From positions 310,001 through 374,000 of the forward strand of contig NZ_JBNPXQ010000001.1 in the NCBI RefSeq assembly GCF_050433225.1: DNA of 64,000 nucleotides. The letters run 5' to 3'. This stretch comes from Sphingomonas_D zeicaulis (lineage in GTDB: Bacteria; Pseudomonadota; Alphaproteobacteria; Sphingomonadales; Sphingomonadaceae). The notes under the pieces are model-generated. The model did not search any database. It was not told the DNA's origin and saw only the letters and a list, made by a program, of their open reading frames with translations. The position numbers and the translations under genes were made by a program. This document shows, one piece after another, positions 52,455 to 60,430 of the stretch (the first letter of the stretch is position 1; every line of letters begins with the position of its first letter).

Positions 52455-53543
52455 CTAGCCTGCGGCCTTCGCAGGCTCTGCGCCCGCGCCGCGCGCGCGC
52501 CGCCGGCCCGCCAGCCACGCCCGCACTGGCTCGTCGTACAGCCGCATCGCCAGCGCCGCGGCGGCGCACAGCGCGGCGGTGCCGATCGCGATCATGCTCC
52601 ACAGCGCCATGGGTGACAGCGGGTGTTTCGCCAGCCAGTTGCCGAACGGAAACATCACCGCGTTGTGCGTCATGTAGAGCGGGTATGAGAGACGGCCGAG
52701 CCACAGGCACAGCCGCCGCTGCCCGCCGCCCTCCGCGGCGCCTGCGCCGAACGCCACGATCAGGGGGAAGCCGAGGATGATCAGCGCCGCCTCGATAAAG
52801 CCGTTGCCGGGCCGATAGGGCATCGCGAACACCGCGATCAGCACCAGCGACAGCGGCACGAAGCCGGCGCCGCGCCAGCGCCAGCCCAGCCGATGGACGA
52901 TCAGCCCGGCATTGAAGGAATAGATCACCCGCGGCAGCCCATCCCAGATGTTCGAAATGCCCCAGCCGCCGATCAGCGATCCCGATTGCGCCGCGACCAG
53001 CAGCAATCCAGCCGCCCCTGCAAGCGCGACCAGCGCCAGCCCGCCGGTGCGCAGCCGGCCGAGGCCAAGGATATAGGCAAGGTTGATCGCATATTCCCAG
53101 AACAGCGACCAGGTGGGCGGGTTGAGTGGGAACAGCCCGCCGCCGCGATCGGGCAGGATCGGCGCGGGCACCATCAGCACCGCGGCCAAGCAGGCGAGCG
53201 CGATGTTCGCCGCGCCCGCCTTCGCCACGCTGGTCGACCAGGGATCGAGCAGGAAGGCGGCCAGCCCCAACAGTGCGCCGAGCAGCACCAGTGGATGCAG
53301 CCGGATCAGCCGTGCCTTCAGGAACTGCCGCACGGTCATCGTCGACAGCCGACGGTCATAGGCATGGCCGATCACGAAGCCGGAAAGGCAGAAGAAGAAG
53401 TCGACCGCCAGGAAGCCATGCCCGATCGGGTTGGCGGCATAGTCGGGATAGGCGAATTCGGAGAAGTGGAACATCACGATCGCGATCGCGGCGGTGCCGC
53501 GCAAGCCATCGAGCACCGCGTAATGAGGCGTCGTCGTCGCCAT
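52455..53543 (-). CDS. Membrane acyltransferase (acyltransferase 3/OafA-like)
   Basis: Encodes 362 aa, with about ten hydrophobic segments. The family signature is in YAVLDGLRGTAAIAIVMFHF (catalytic His and Arg region) and GFLAVDFFFCLSGFVIGHAY. These enzymes transfer acyl groups to surface sugars or other membrane-side acceptors. Of the possible starts, ATG 53543 has GGGGAGGAAGC upstream and directly begins the conserved domain; the open frame continues 25 codons upstream. No other surface-polysaccharide gene is adjacent. Confidence 0.92.
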   Translation of the reverse strand: MATTTPHYAVLDGLRGTAAIAIVMFHFSEFAYPDYAANPIGHGFLAVDFFFCLSGFVIGHAYDRRLSTMTVRQFLKARLIRLHPLVLLGALLGLAAFLLDPWSTSVAKAGAANIALACLAAVLMVPAPILPDRGGGLFPLNPPTWSLFWEYAINLAYILGLGRLRTGGLALVALAGAAGLLLVAAQSGSLIGGWGISNIWDGLPRVIYSFNAGLIVHRLGWRWRGAGFVPLSLVLIAVFAMPYRPGNGFIEAALIILGFPLIVAFGAGAAEGGGQRRLCLWLGRLSYPLYMTHNAVMFPFGNWLAKHPLSPMALWSMIAIGTAALCAAAALAMRLYDEPVRAWLAGRRRARGAGAEPAKAAG

Positions 53544-53686
53544 GCTTCCTCCCCCTGATGCTCCGATGCGTCGCGCCGTTTCCCGTTCCCGCCGTACGTG
53601 CATCGGCCTGTGTTTCACAGGTGGCAGCAGGTTTCAAGAATGGCCGTTGCCGTCGTTGAGAGGTTGCGCCGCTGGATGGCCGGCCT

Positions 53687-54382
53687 ATGACGATCGCTTT
53701 CATGGACATGCCGACCACCGCCTCCGCCGCGCTGCCCCATGCCGGGCGCCGCTTCGCCGCCTTCCTGTTCGACATGGATGGCACGCTGATCACCAGCATC
53801 GAATCCGCCAACCGGGCGTGGACGCGCTGGTCGGAGATGCGCGGCTTCGATCCCGCTCATGTCATCTCGATCATGCATGGCGTGCGCACGGTGGAAACGA
53901 TGCAGCGGCTGGGCGTGGACGATCCCGTGGCGGAGGCGGCGTGGATCACCCGCACGGAGGTCGAGGACACCGAAGGTGTCGCGCCGGTCGCGGGGGCGAC
54001 AGATTTCCTCGCCACCATCCCGGCGGAGCGCTGGGCGATTGTCACCTCCGCCTCGCGCCCGCTGGCCACAGCGCGGCTGGCCCGCGCCGGCATCGCGATC
54101 CCGCCGGTGATGGTCACCGCGGAGGATGTCGCGCATGGCAAGCCCGATCCCGCCTGCTTCCTGCTCGGCGCCGCGCGGCTGGGCGTCGATCCGCGGCAAT
54201 GTCTGGTGCTGGAGGACACGGTCGCCGGGCTGACCGCCGCCGACGGTGCGGGGGCGGCCGGCCTCGCCATCACCGTCACTCACAGCCACCCGATCGCCAC
54301 CGCCCACCCGTCGATCCGCGACTATCGCGGGCTGGCGGTGGCGGCCGATGGGGATGGGCTCATGGTCGTGCACGCGGGATGA
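53687..54382 (+). CDS. HAD-family hydrolase (sugar-phosphatase type)
   Basis: Encodes 231 aa, cytoplasmic. HAD motif I is AFLFDMDGTLITSIESANRA, motif II lies in IVTSASRP, motif III in GKPDPACFLLGA and motif IV in LVLEDTVAGL, all in order with a helical cap between I and II. It is of the HAD-IA subgroup that includes sugar phosphatases such as 2-deoxyglucose-6-phosphatase. The ATGs at 53687, 53702 and 53708 are all possible starts; the first is used. Specific substrate not readable. Confidence 0.9.
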   Translation: MTIAFMDMPTTASAALPHAGRRFAAFLFDMDGTLITSIESANRAWTRWSEMRGFDPAHVISIMHGVRTVETMQRLGVDDPVAEAAWITRTEVEDTEGVAPVAGATDFLATIPAERWAIVTSASRPLATARLARAGIAIPPVMVTAEDVAHGKPDPACFLLGAARLGVDPRQCLVLEDTVAGLTAADGAGAAGLAITVTHSHPIATAHPSIRDYRGLAVAADGDGLMVVHAG

Positions 54383-54412
54383 AGACCTCAACAGCACGGC
54401 CACTATAATATC

Positions 54413-54573
54413 CGTCATCCCGGCCTTGAGCGGGGATCCCGCTTCTTCTTCTCCTTCTTCTTGCTCGACTTCTGAACCAGCGAGAAGACACCCGAAATGA
54501 CTGCGCCGACGCACATCGATTTGATCCAGGATGTCGAAAAGAAGCGGGATCCCGGCTCAAGGCCGGGATGACG
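54413..54573. repeat. Inverted-repeat (MITE-like) element
   Basis: Two near-perfect inverted arms of about 35 bp (54413-54447 and 54539-54573) begin CGTCATCCCGGCCTTGAG and differ at one base. They enclose about 90 bp rich in AAG/CTT triplets, with no transposase. The arm sequence also occurs alone at 9285-9313. The inner sequence carries a HPGLEPGSRFF-like peptide in a minus frame, often found as a spurious hypothetical ORF around such repeats. Confidence 0.65.
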
Positions 54574-54608
54574 AAGGGTGAGGGCACGCACGTGCCCGCC
54601 CTCACGCC

Positions 54609-54680
54609 TCAATCCTCCACGAACCGCCGCGCCACCGGCCGCACCGTGGCGCAGGCAGGGGGTATCCTTGCCGGCGGCGC
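54609..54680 (-). pseudogene. Remnant duplicate of the DUF5990 C-terminus
   Basis: About 70 bp is clearly similar to the 3' end of the DUF5990 gene at 55453-55875: CTCCACGAACCGCCGCGCC is shared exactly. Read on the minus strand it encodes ACATVRPVARRFVED and a stop, compared with ACATVRPMARRFVEN in the intact gene. Upstream of this stretch the frame shifts and the rest of the gene is missing, so this is a degraded partial copy. Confidence 0.6.
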
Positions 54681-54711
54681 AGGACGTCCGGCAATCACTG
54701 GCACCGCTTGA

Positions 54712-55041
54712 CACGATAGCGCGCTGCGCCTCTCTGCGCTTCTCGATCCTGCTGTCTTGCTCAGTTCTGCCACCGGCACGCAGACGGGCGTCGAGGCCTA
54801 TCTCGCCACCTGTCGTTTCATGATCGGCCTCTTCGTCGATCATATGGAGCCGGTATCGATCGCGGTCGAAGGCGATGTCGCGACGGTCAGCATCATTGAT
54901 CGGCTGACCGCGCGCGCGAATATCGTCGATTTCATGGGGCAGCCGGTGGGCAAGGGGCAGACGTTCACCCTCGATCTTGTCGGCCGCTGCCGTATCGTCC
55001 ATGGCCGGATCACCCGGATCGAGATCGCGCCTGCCGGGTGA
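54712..55041 (+). pseudogene. SnoaL/NTF2-like gene lacking its N-terminus
   Basis: The frame is open from just after a TGA at 54709-54711 and continues HDSALRLSALLDPAVLLSSA, TGTQTGVEAYLATCRFMIGL, then GQTFTLDLVGRCRIVHGRIT. This is the body of a SnoaL/NTF2-like fold, but the usual first helix and ATG are missing. A TTG at 54757 could give a 94-aa product that starts inside the fold. It directly follows the DUF5990 remnant, so local rearrangement probably removed the N-terminus. Confidence 0.5.
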
Positions 55042-55096
55042 AGGCCCAGAGCATGATCCTCAATGTTCGACGGAATGCCGCATCGTCGATCGGGCA

Positions 55097-55315
55097 TCAT
55101 CCGCGCCGAACGGATTTTCGCGCGTAAAGATATTTGTTGATCAGAGCCAGTATGACGATGTTGCAGGCGAACAGGATAATCATCTGCGACAATCTGCTGT
55201 CGGCGCCGAGTTTGAATAGTCCCCAGACGGGCGCCGTGAGCAGGTCGATCGTTGAAAAGCAGACAAGCCTTCCCGCCGCAACGCACCTTTCGCGGCCGAG
55301 CTCATTTTCCACCAT
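55097..55315 (-). CDS. Small membrane protein with unclear start
   Basis: Encodes 72 aa from an ATG at 55315 with two membrane helices (CFSTIDLLTAPVWGLF; MIILFACNIVILALINKYLY) and a basic end. The same frame is open further upstream and encodes another hydrophobic helix (FIRLIAAAVIITLPAYVM), but it has no ATG, GTG or TTG before a stop. Either the protein starts at 55315 or the true start codon has been lost or is non-standard. No family is assigned. Confidence 0.5.
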   Translation of the reverse strand: MVENELGRERCVAAGRLVCFSTIDLLTAPVWGLFKLGADSRLSQMIILFACNIVILALINKYLYARKSVRRG

Positions 55316-55452
55316 GACATAGGCGGGCAGGGTGATGATGACCGCCGCGGCAATCAGGCGAATGAAATTGTAGATAGGTCGCCTCCCGGATCGCTGGCCT
55401 GACGATCGATGTTATGCGCACCTTGCCCTTGCCGGCAATCGCGATCCCAGCT

Positions 55453-55875
55453 TCAGTTCTCCACGAACCGCCGCGCCATCGGTCGTACCGTCGCACAGGC
55501 AGGCGTGCCATCCTTGCCCGTGCCGTTGACCGTCGTTTCGATCACGCCGCCGCCCGTCGCGCGCGCCAGCAGCGCGGGATCGATATCGTGGATGTCGATC
55601 TTCATCCGGCGTGACCAGGGGGAGGCCGGATCGCCCGCGAGGTCGCCGATGCGGATATAGACGAAGCGCCGCAGCGGCCCTTCGCGGCGCACCTGATCGC
55701 CGAAGAATTTGGGTCCGGGGCCGACGCGGATCGGCAGCTCGAAAGACAGGGGCTCGCCATCGCGCGATGCCTTGGGATCGAGCGGTCGGCCGTCCCGCGC
55801 CTGCAGGCTGTGAAGCACGCCGATCACTGGCTGCTCGATGATGATCCGCAACCGGATCGGGGTCTGCTCCGTCAT
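55453..55875 (-). CDS. DUF5990 family protein
   Basis: Encodes 140 aa. The family pattern is seen as RLRIIIEQPVIGVLHSLQAR, LPIRVGPGPKFFGDQV, RREGPLRRFVYIRIGDLAGD and SPWSRRMKIDIHDIDPALLA, with the C-terminal NGTGKDGTPACATVRP. Function unknown. The start at 55875 (MTEQTP) begins the family alignment; the open frame continues upstream into the next gene. A degraded partial copy of its 3' end exists at 54609-54680. Confidence 0.82.
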   Translation of the reverse strand: MTEQTPIRLRIIIEQPVIGVLHSLQARDGRPLDPKASRDGEPLSFELPIRVGPGPKFFGDQVRREGPLRRFVYIRIGDLAGDPASPWSRRMKIDIHDIDPALLARATGGGVIETTVNGTGKDGTPACATVRPMARRFVEN

Positions 55876-55882
55876 CGCGCCC

Positions 55883-56095
55883 TTACCGCAGCATGCCGCG
55901 CCGCTGCATCGCGCGGACATCGGGCAGCATGACCAGGGCGATCAGCACGGTCATTGCGACGATCCAAGCCGACTTGGTGATGTGATAGGCGATCTCATCG
56001 GGGGAAAGGTGGGGTAGCATGCCCAGTTGTGCCAACTGCATGGTCAGCGCGCCGAGCGCATACCAGATCAGCGCCGCGCCGCCGACGATCGACAA
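55883..56095 (-). CDS. Small membrane protein
   Basis: Encodes 70 aa from a TTG at 56095, with two helices (GGAALIWYALGALTMQLAQL; SAWIVAMTVLIALVMLP) and a basic end (RAMQRRGMLR). The frame extends upstream (GRTPWYL before the start), and the true start may lie further upstream. It precedes DUF5990 on the same strand by 7 bp, so the two could be co-transcribed. Unassigned. Confidence 0.5.
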   Translation of the reverse strand: MSIVGGAALIWYALGALTMQLAQLGMLPHLSPDEIAYHITKSAWIVAMTVLIALVMLPDVRAMQRRGMLR

Positions 56096-56178
56096 ATACC
56101 AGGGTGTCCGCCCGATCGCCGCACCTCCCGCCCCAGGAACCAGTGCATATGCCGCGCTGGCGGCGGATGCTGGCTGGT

Positions 56179-56358
56179 TCAGGATCGCGTGGAGACCACG
56201 AGGTCGGCGAAGCGCCGTGCCTCAGCTTCGCGCAGGCCGGTGACAACGAGGCGCTGGGTCAGCTCGCGGCGATCGAGTTGATCGCCCCGATAAGCCCCGA
56301 CCCAGCGCCGTACCGCGACCAGCTCAGCGGTCGTCATGTTCGCCATGCTGTGCGCCAT
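56179..56358 (-). CDS. Small hypothetical protein
   Basis: Encodes 59 aa, mostly helical and charged (LVAVRRWVGAYRGDQLDRRE, then TQRLVVTGLREAEARRFADL). The ATG at 56358 has TTGGAGAGG upstream. Soluble, without a recognised motif. It is upstream of the 55883 gene on the same strand. Confidence 0.45.
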   Translation of the reverse strand: MAHSMANMTTAELVAVRRWVGAYRGDQLDRRELTQRLVVTGLREAEARRFADLVVSTRS

Positions 56359-56445
56359 GATCCTCTCCAAGATTCATGAGTCGCGGCGGATTATAAACGC
56401 GTTCGCGGCGCGCGGCATGACATTTTGTGAACCGGCGCTGACCGA

Positions 56446-56478
56446 AGAAAAAACGGCCCGGCGGAGACCGCCGGGCCG
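56446..56478 (-). terminator. Strong intrinsic terminator on the minus strand
   Basis: CGGCCCGGCGG (56454-56464), loop AGA, CCGCCGGGCCG (56468-56478). On the minus strand it is followed by TTTTTT (56448-56453). This is a textbook Rho-independent terminator with no annotated gene upstream on that strand for over a kilobase. Confidence 0.85.
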
Positions 56479-56495
56479 GAAGTAAGATCGATCCC

Positions 56496-56624
56496 TTAGA
56501 AACCGATCCGGGTCGCGAGCGCCCCATGGTGGAGCGGCGCGATCCGGGCAAGCATCGCGCCGGCAAACGATAGAAAAAACACGACAAATGACTGATTGCA
56601 TCGATGCGCTGCGACGAACGACAT
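56496..56624 (-). CDS. Candidate small ORF before orphan terminator
   Basis: Encodes 42 aa from an ATG at 56624 to a TAA at 56496-56498, with a hydrophobic mid-part (VVFFLSFAGAMLARIAPLHH) and an end of ALATRIGF. The terminator begins 18 bases after the stop, supporting a short transcript here. The ribosome site is weak, so a small RNA instead of a protein is possible. The rest of the 56359-56780 region shows no other supported feature. Confidence 0.35.
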   Translation of the reverse strand: MSFVAAHRCNQSFVVFFLSFAGAMLARIAPLHHGALATRIGF

Positions 56625-56780
56625 GGGTGGCCGGCGAGGGGACGCAGGACTCCATGCCCCGACGCTGCAAGCCGGCGAGGAAATTTCCCCGCTCCGGTCG
56701 GGAACCGTGCCGCCGTCTCCGTCTTAGGTTCAGCTTCGCGCTGTTAGCAGGGCGAACCGGACAAGGGAGATTTCGACGTC

Positions 56781-57323
56781 GTGATCCATACTTCATTTCG
56801 TTCCCGCGCGCTGGCGCCAGCTGTCGCACTGGTCGGCGCGCTTGCGCTCGGCGGCTGTGCGGCCGAGTCCTCCGGCGTCGGCCCCACGCCTGCGCCCGCC
56901 GCCGGTGAGACGATCGCGGTTTCGGTTGGGCCCTGCTTCGGTTTCTGCCCGGTCTATCAGGTCAGTATCGCCCCGGATGGGGCGGTGACCTTCACGGGCG
57001 AGCGCCACACCGAGGTGATCGGCGAGCGCAAGGCGACGGCGGGTGCCGCGACCTACGAGGCGGTGGCGCACGATCTGGCGCCGTTCCGCCCGGCCGACGG
57101 CACCACCGCGCGCGTGGATTGCGAGGCGGCGATCACCGACACCTCGACCTACACCATCACCTGGACCGACGCTTCCGGCCGTCAGACAGTGGCGACGCAC
57201 CAGAGCCGTTGCTCGGGCGGCCCCGGCAAGGCGCTGGACGCGGTATTGGGCAGGCTGCCGGAGCAACTCGGCATCGCCGGCTGGGCGAAGCAGGTCACGC
57301 GGCCGGGCGTCTCGCGCGGCTGA
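56781..57323 (+). CDS. DUF6438 lipoprotein
   Basis: Encodes 180 aa. The signal sequence ends in a lipobox (LGGC at about residue 26), so it is membrane-anchored. The DUF6438 core is seen in IAVSVGPCFGFCPVYQVSIA followed by GAVTFTGERHTEVIGE, with two cysteines four residues apart, and later EAAITDTSTYTITWTDASGR. Function unknown; a short periplasmic domain. The next gene on this strand begins 210 bp later after a GC hairpin. Confidence 0.82.
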   Translation: MIHTSFRSRALAPAVALVGALALGGCAAESSGVGPTPAPAAGETIAVSVGPCFGFCPVYQVSIAPDGAVTFTGERHTEVIGERKATAGAATYEAVAHDLAPFRPADGTTARVDCEAAITDTSTYTITWTDASGRQTVATHQSRCSGGPGKALDAVLGRLPEQLGIAGWAKQVTRPGVSRG

Positions 57324-57364
57324 TCCGACGGGTCGGCTTTCTCGGGCGTGCACGCGCGATCAGA

Positions 57365-57399
57365 CGCTCCTCCCCGACGTTGCGCGCCGGGGAGGAGCG
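57365..57399. repeat. 12-bp-stem GC hairpin CGCTCCTCCCCG / CGGGGAGGAGCG
   Basis: Arms at 57365-57376 and 57388-57399, loop ACGTTGCGCGC. The loop and inner stem are almost identical to the hairpin at 49281-49305. It lies after the DUF6438 gene and may end its transcript. Confidence 0.7.
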
Positions 57400-57533
57400 T
57401 GGCTGGGCCGTGCGATCCTACCGGCCCCCGATGCATCCGTTTCATGATCCGAAAAGGCGGCGGCAGGACCATCTGCCCCGTCCAGGGCGTTCGCACGACC
57501 CCATAATGCGCCTCTCTCGACAAGGAGATCGCG

Positions 57534-57905
57534 ATGAGCGTGCTTGATGGAATCCTGGGCCAACTGGGCGGCAATATCGACGTCGCCAATATGGCGGCCA
57601 AGCTGGGGATCAGCCCGGCGATGGCGGAAAAGGCGATCGCCGCGCTGAGGCAGGCGCATCAGCAGCCCGGCGATACGCTGGCAGGCGCCGCCGCCAAGAC
57701 CGGGCTCGGCACGGACATACTCCGCCAGATCGTGCATCATATTGGTGGCGAAGGATCGCTCTCGCGCTTCGCGAGCCTGCTCAACGAACACCCGCAGGCG
57801 GCCGGCATCCTCAGCATGCTCGACAGGGATGGCGATGGCAACCCGCTCAACGACATCGCCGGCATGGCGAAGGGGCTGTTCGTGGGCAAAAGCTGTGGCC
57901 CATAG
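57534..57905 (+). CDS. DUF937-like small protein
   Basis: Encodes 123 aa. It opens MSVLDGILGQLGGNIDVANM and has repeated helical elements (LGISPAMAEKAIAALRQAHQ; LNEHPQAAGILSML) typical of the DUF937/YidB-like fold. A DRDGDGNPLND stretch looks like an EF-hand-type Asp-rich loop and may bind Ca. Soluble, no signal. The start has AAGGAGATCGCG upstream. Confidence 0.6.
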   Translation: MSVLDGILGQLGGNIDVANMAAKLGISPAMAEKAIAALRQAHQQPGDTLAGAAAKTGLGTDILRQIVHHIGGEGSLSRFASLLNEHPQAAGILSMLDRDGDGNPLNDIAGMAKGLFVGKSCGP

Positions 57906-57964
57906 GCGCGGGGGCGGCGGCGCGGCCGCCCATCATTCCGTCCGGTCGATAAGGCGGGCGCCCA

Positions 57965-58540
57965 TCAGCCATAGGCGGACATGTCGCCCAACGGGTTCTG
58001 GGCATCGCAATATGCTAGGATCTCGTCGGGAGATTTGCCCTCGTTCATCATCCTGGCAACATTGCCGAAGCGGTCCCACATGAAGGAATGGGTCTGCGTG
58101 CCCTGTGCCCAGGGACCGCAATAGAGATACTCGTTGATGAACCGGCTGGCGTAGGCGAGGACATTGCCCATCTCGTCGATCCTCGCGGGCGGCGTGCACA
58201 GGTCTGTGTTCAAGAGCGCTGGCTGACCGCCGATATTGGGGATGAGCCTGACAGTGGTTTCGTCGATGGCGATCTGCCTGACAGTCGCGGGAATGAACAT
58301 CGCGTGGATATAGGGCGCGCGTACCGTTCCCATCGCCCGAACGATGGTGCAATCCGATCTTTGTGCCTGCGCGGGAATATATTCGAAAAGCGAAAGATAA
58401 CCCGATTCGAAATAGTGAGGCACACCATCATAGCTCATATGCTGTGCCGGCGAGGTGTGGGTTCGATTGACGTTCGGCAGGGTGCCTTTGACGATAGGGT
58501 CAAAGTCGGCGCGCAGGAATAGCCGGTAAGTGTCTGGCAT
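57965..58540 (-). CDS. Hypothetical protein
   Basis: Encodes 191 aa from ATG 58540 (MPDTYRLFLRADFDP); the frame continues 52 codons upstream into non-family sequence. Mixed alpha/beta, with four Cys spaced through the sequence. No domain is recognised and no membrane segment is seen. Confidence 0.55.
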   Translation of the reverse strand: MPDTYRLFLRADFDPIVKGTLPNVNRTHTSPAQHMSYDGVPHYFESGYLSLFEYIPAQAQRSDCTIVRAMGTVRAPYIHAMFIPATVRQIAIDETTVRLIPNIGGQPALLNTDLCTPPARIDEMGNVLAYASRFINEYLYCGPWAQGTQTHSFMWDRFGNVARMMNEGKSPDEILAYCDAQNPLGDMSAYG

Positions 58541-58652
58541 GGATCGGTTCCGTAACAGGCGAATGGATCGGGCAATGCCTTGCCTAGGCGGTGCCGCGCT
58601 ACCGAAGCGCGCCCATCGCGCCGCCCGTTCGCTACGGTTGCAATCGCCCTGC

Positions 58653-59126
58653 CTACCAGTCGCGCATGCCCACCGCGCCGCTGCGATATTCGGCAATGCG
58701 CCGGCGCGTCGCCGGGGAGAGGTCGGAGGGCAGCGCGTTCGTGGCGAACCAGCGCGCTTCCGCGATCTCGCGCGGGTCGGCGGGGTGGAGGTGCGGCGCC
58801 TGCTCGGCGGTCACGCTGGCGGCGAACAGCACGACATGGTCGTCCTTGCCTTCGCGGACATTGTGATAGACGCCCACGATCCGCTCGACGTGGATGTCGG
58901 TGAGGCCCACTTCCTCGGCGACCTCGCGGTGGAGCGCGGTTGCGATGCTCTCACCCTTGTCGACGCCGCCGCCGGGTAGATACCATTGGTGCATATAGGT
59001 GTGGCGGACCAGCGCGATGCGGCCGTCCGCATCATGCAGCAGCGCCCGCACGCCCAATGTGCGCGGGCGGCGGATGCGCAACCACAGGCGCGCCGCCTTG
59101 ATGATCAGCCGGTGATAGAGAGCCAT
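58653..59126 (-). CDS. NUDIX hydrolase
   Basis: Encodes 157 aa. The Nudix box is complete: GGGVDKGESIATALHREVAE followed by EVGL, giving G-x5-E-x7-R-E-U-x-E-E-x-G-U. It follows a preceding strand (ALVRHTYMHQWYLPGGGVDK). These enzymes cleave nucleoside-diphosphate-linked compounds, with Mg. The ATG at 59126 (MALYHRLIIKAARL) begins the fold; the frame is open further upstream. Confidence 0.93.
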   Translation of the reverse strand: MALYHRLIIKAARLWLRIRRPRTLGVRALLHDADGRIALVRHTYMHQWYLPGGGVDKGESIATALHREVAEEVGLTDIHVERIVGVYHNVREGKDDHVVLFAASVTAEQAPHLHPADPREIAEARWFATNALPSDLSPATRRRIAEYRSGAVGMRDW

Positions 59127-59285
59127 GCGCGCCTCCGATACCGCGACGGCGGCCGTCGCGCGATGAGGAATCACGTGCCTTGTCCAGCGATTCCGCGCCG
59201 GCAGGGCGCGCCGGCCTGAAACCCGTTCCCGATTTTCAGGATGGCACGCGGGGTCCCGAGTCCCGCGCGCCATCCGGGCATCGGT

Positions 59286-59837
59286 TCAGCCGCGCACGAA
59301 CACCAATGTCGCCGGGCCGCCGGCGAGCTTCATGCGATTGCCCTCGAACGTGACCGTGTAGCTCTCGCTCCCAGGCTTCACCGCGGCTTGCCCGGATCCG
59401 CCGCAGCTCTTTTCCCAGCGTTCGTTGCCGCCATCGACGCGGAAGCGCATCTGGTTGCCGGTGCGCGTCACCTGGCCGCGCTTCTCGGTGTGCGTGGTCT
59501 TGATGCATTTGCCGCCGGGCGTCTCGACATGCCTTTTCGACGTCGCCCACACGAAGCCGCCGCCGCCATCGATGCTGAGCGTCGATGTGCGCTGTACCTG
59601 CAGCGGCACCGGTTCGGTGACGATCGTCGTGCGCGTCGGCGATCCATAGCCGGTGGAACCGCCGAGATCGGTGCCGGTGATCATGCCGCCGCTGGGCTGC
59701 AGCTTGACGCGCGGTACGATCACCAGTTCGCTGCCGTTGCTCGATTGCGTCCAGCGGCCGGCAATGGCGGGCGGCGGTGCGGCAACCGCGGCGGCGTTCG
59801 TCGCCAGCGCGGACAAGAGGATGAGCGTCGATTTCAT
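59286..59837 (-). CDS. Hypothetical secreted protein
   Basis: Encodes 183 aa. A signal peptide (MKSTLILLSALATNAAAVAA) is followed by a beta-rich domain with AGRWTQSSNGSELVIVPRVK and a GGKCIKTTH ... WEKSCGG pair of cysteines. The pattern suggests a small exported beta-barrel-like protein of about 160 residues. No family assigned. The ATG at 59837 begins the signal; the frame is open 26 codons upstream. Confidence 0.6.
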   Translation of the reverse strand: MKSTLILLSALATNAAAVAAPPPAIAGRWTQSSNGSELVIVPRVKLQPSGGMITGTDLGGSTGYGSPTRTTIVTEPVPLQVQRTSTLSIDGGGGFVWATSKRHVETPGGKCIKTTHTEKRGQVTRTGNQMRFRVDGGNERWEKSCGGSGQAAVKPGSESYTVTFEGNRMKLAGGPATLVFVRG

Positions 59838-59950
59838 GGACTGCCTTTCTGCGCGCCGGGGGCGGGATGCCCCCCGGGGCGCGGGCGTGGTGAGCGATTC
59901 GGGGAATCGCGGCAATGCGGTGGATCACAGGTGCGCCGCCGAGGAACGCT

Positions 59951-59969
59951 CTCCCGCGATGAGCGGGAG
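59951..59969. repeat. GC hairpin CTCCCGC/GCGGGAG
   Basis: CTCCCGC at 59951-59957, loop GATGA, GCGGGAG at 59963-59969, upstream of the tandem DUF1801 genes. A member of the recurrent CTCCC hairpins. Confidence 0.6.
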
Positions 59970-60012
59970 CGGGCTATGAACTGCGGCGGAAACGATCAGG
60001 GAGCCCCCCACG

Positions 60013-60420
60013 ATGCCCGAAGCCAAGCTGCTTTCCGGCGGCAATCCGCAGATCCCGAAGGGCGATGGCGAGGCGCCGGTGGCGGCCTATATCGCGGCGA
60101 TGCCGGGGTGGAAGCGAGCGGTGGGCGAACGCATCGATGCGCTGATCGGGGCCGCGGTGCCCGATGTCCGGAAGGCGGTGAAGTGGAATTCGCCGCTTTA
60201 CGGCGTGGCGGGGCAAGGCTGGTTCCTGGGGATCCATTGTTTCGCCCGCTATGTGAAGATCAGCTTCTTTTACGGCGCCGCGCTCGATCCGTTGCCGCCG
60301 GTCGGATCGAAGACGCCCGACGCGCGCTACTTCCACATCCATGAGGATGAAGCGTGGGACGAGGCGCAGTTCACCGCCTGGGTGAAGCAGGCGGCGGCGA
60401 TACCCGGCTGGGTGCCATGA
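60013..60420 (+). CDS. DUF1801 domain protein (first of tandem pair)
   Basis: Encodes 135 aa. The DUF1801 (YdhG-like) pattern is seen in VAAYIAAMPGWKRAVGERID, then KAVKWNSPLYGVAGQGWFLG and YVKISFFYGAALDPLPPVGS. The family is a small fold without known chemistry. It is separated by 10 bp from a second DUF1801 gene. Confidence 0.88.
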   Translation: MPEAKLLSGGNPQIPKGDGEAPVAAYIAAMPGWKRAVGERIDALIGAAVPDVRKAVKWNSPLYGVAGQGWFLGIHCFARYVKISFFYGAALDPLPPVGSKTPDARYFHIHEDEAWDEAQFTAWVKQAAAIPGWVP

Positions 60421-60430
60421 GGAGAGGCGC

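Noticed and set aside
56374..56829. 151-codon minus-strand open frame across the orphan terminator
   Set aside because: It reads through the intrinsic terminator hairpin, is Arg-rich, and overlaps the DUF6438 start.
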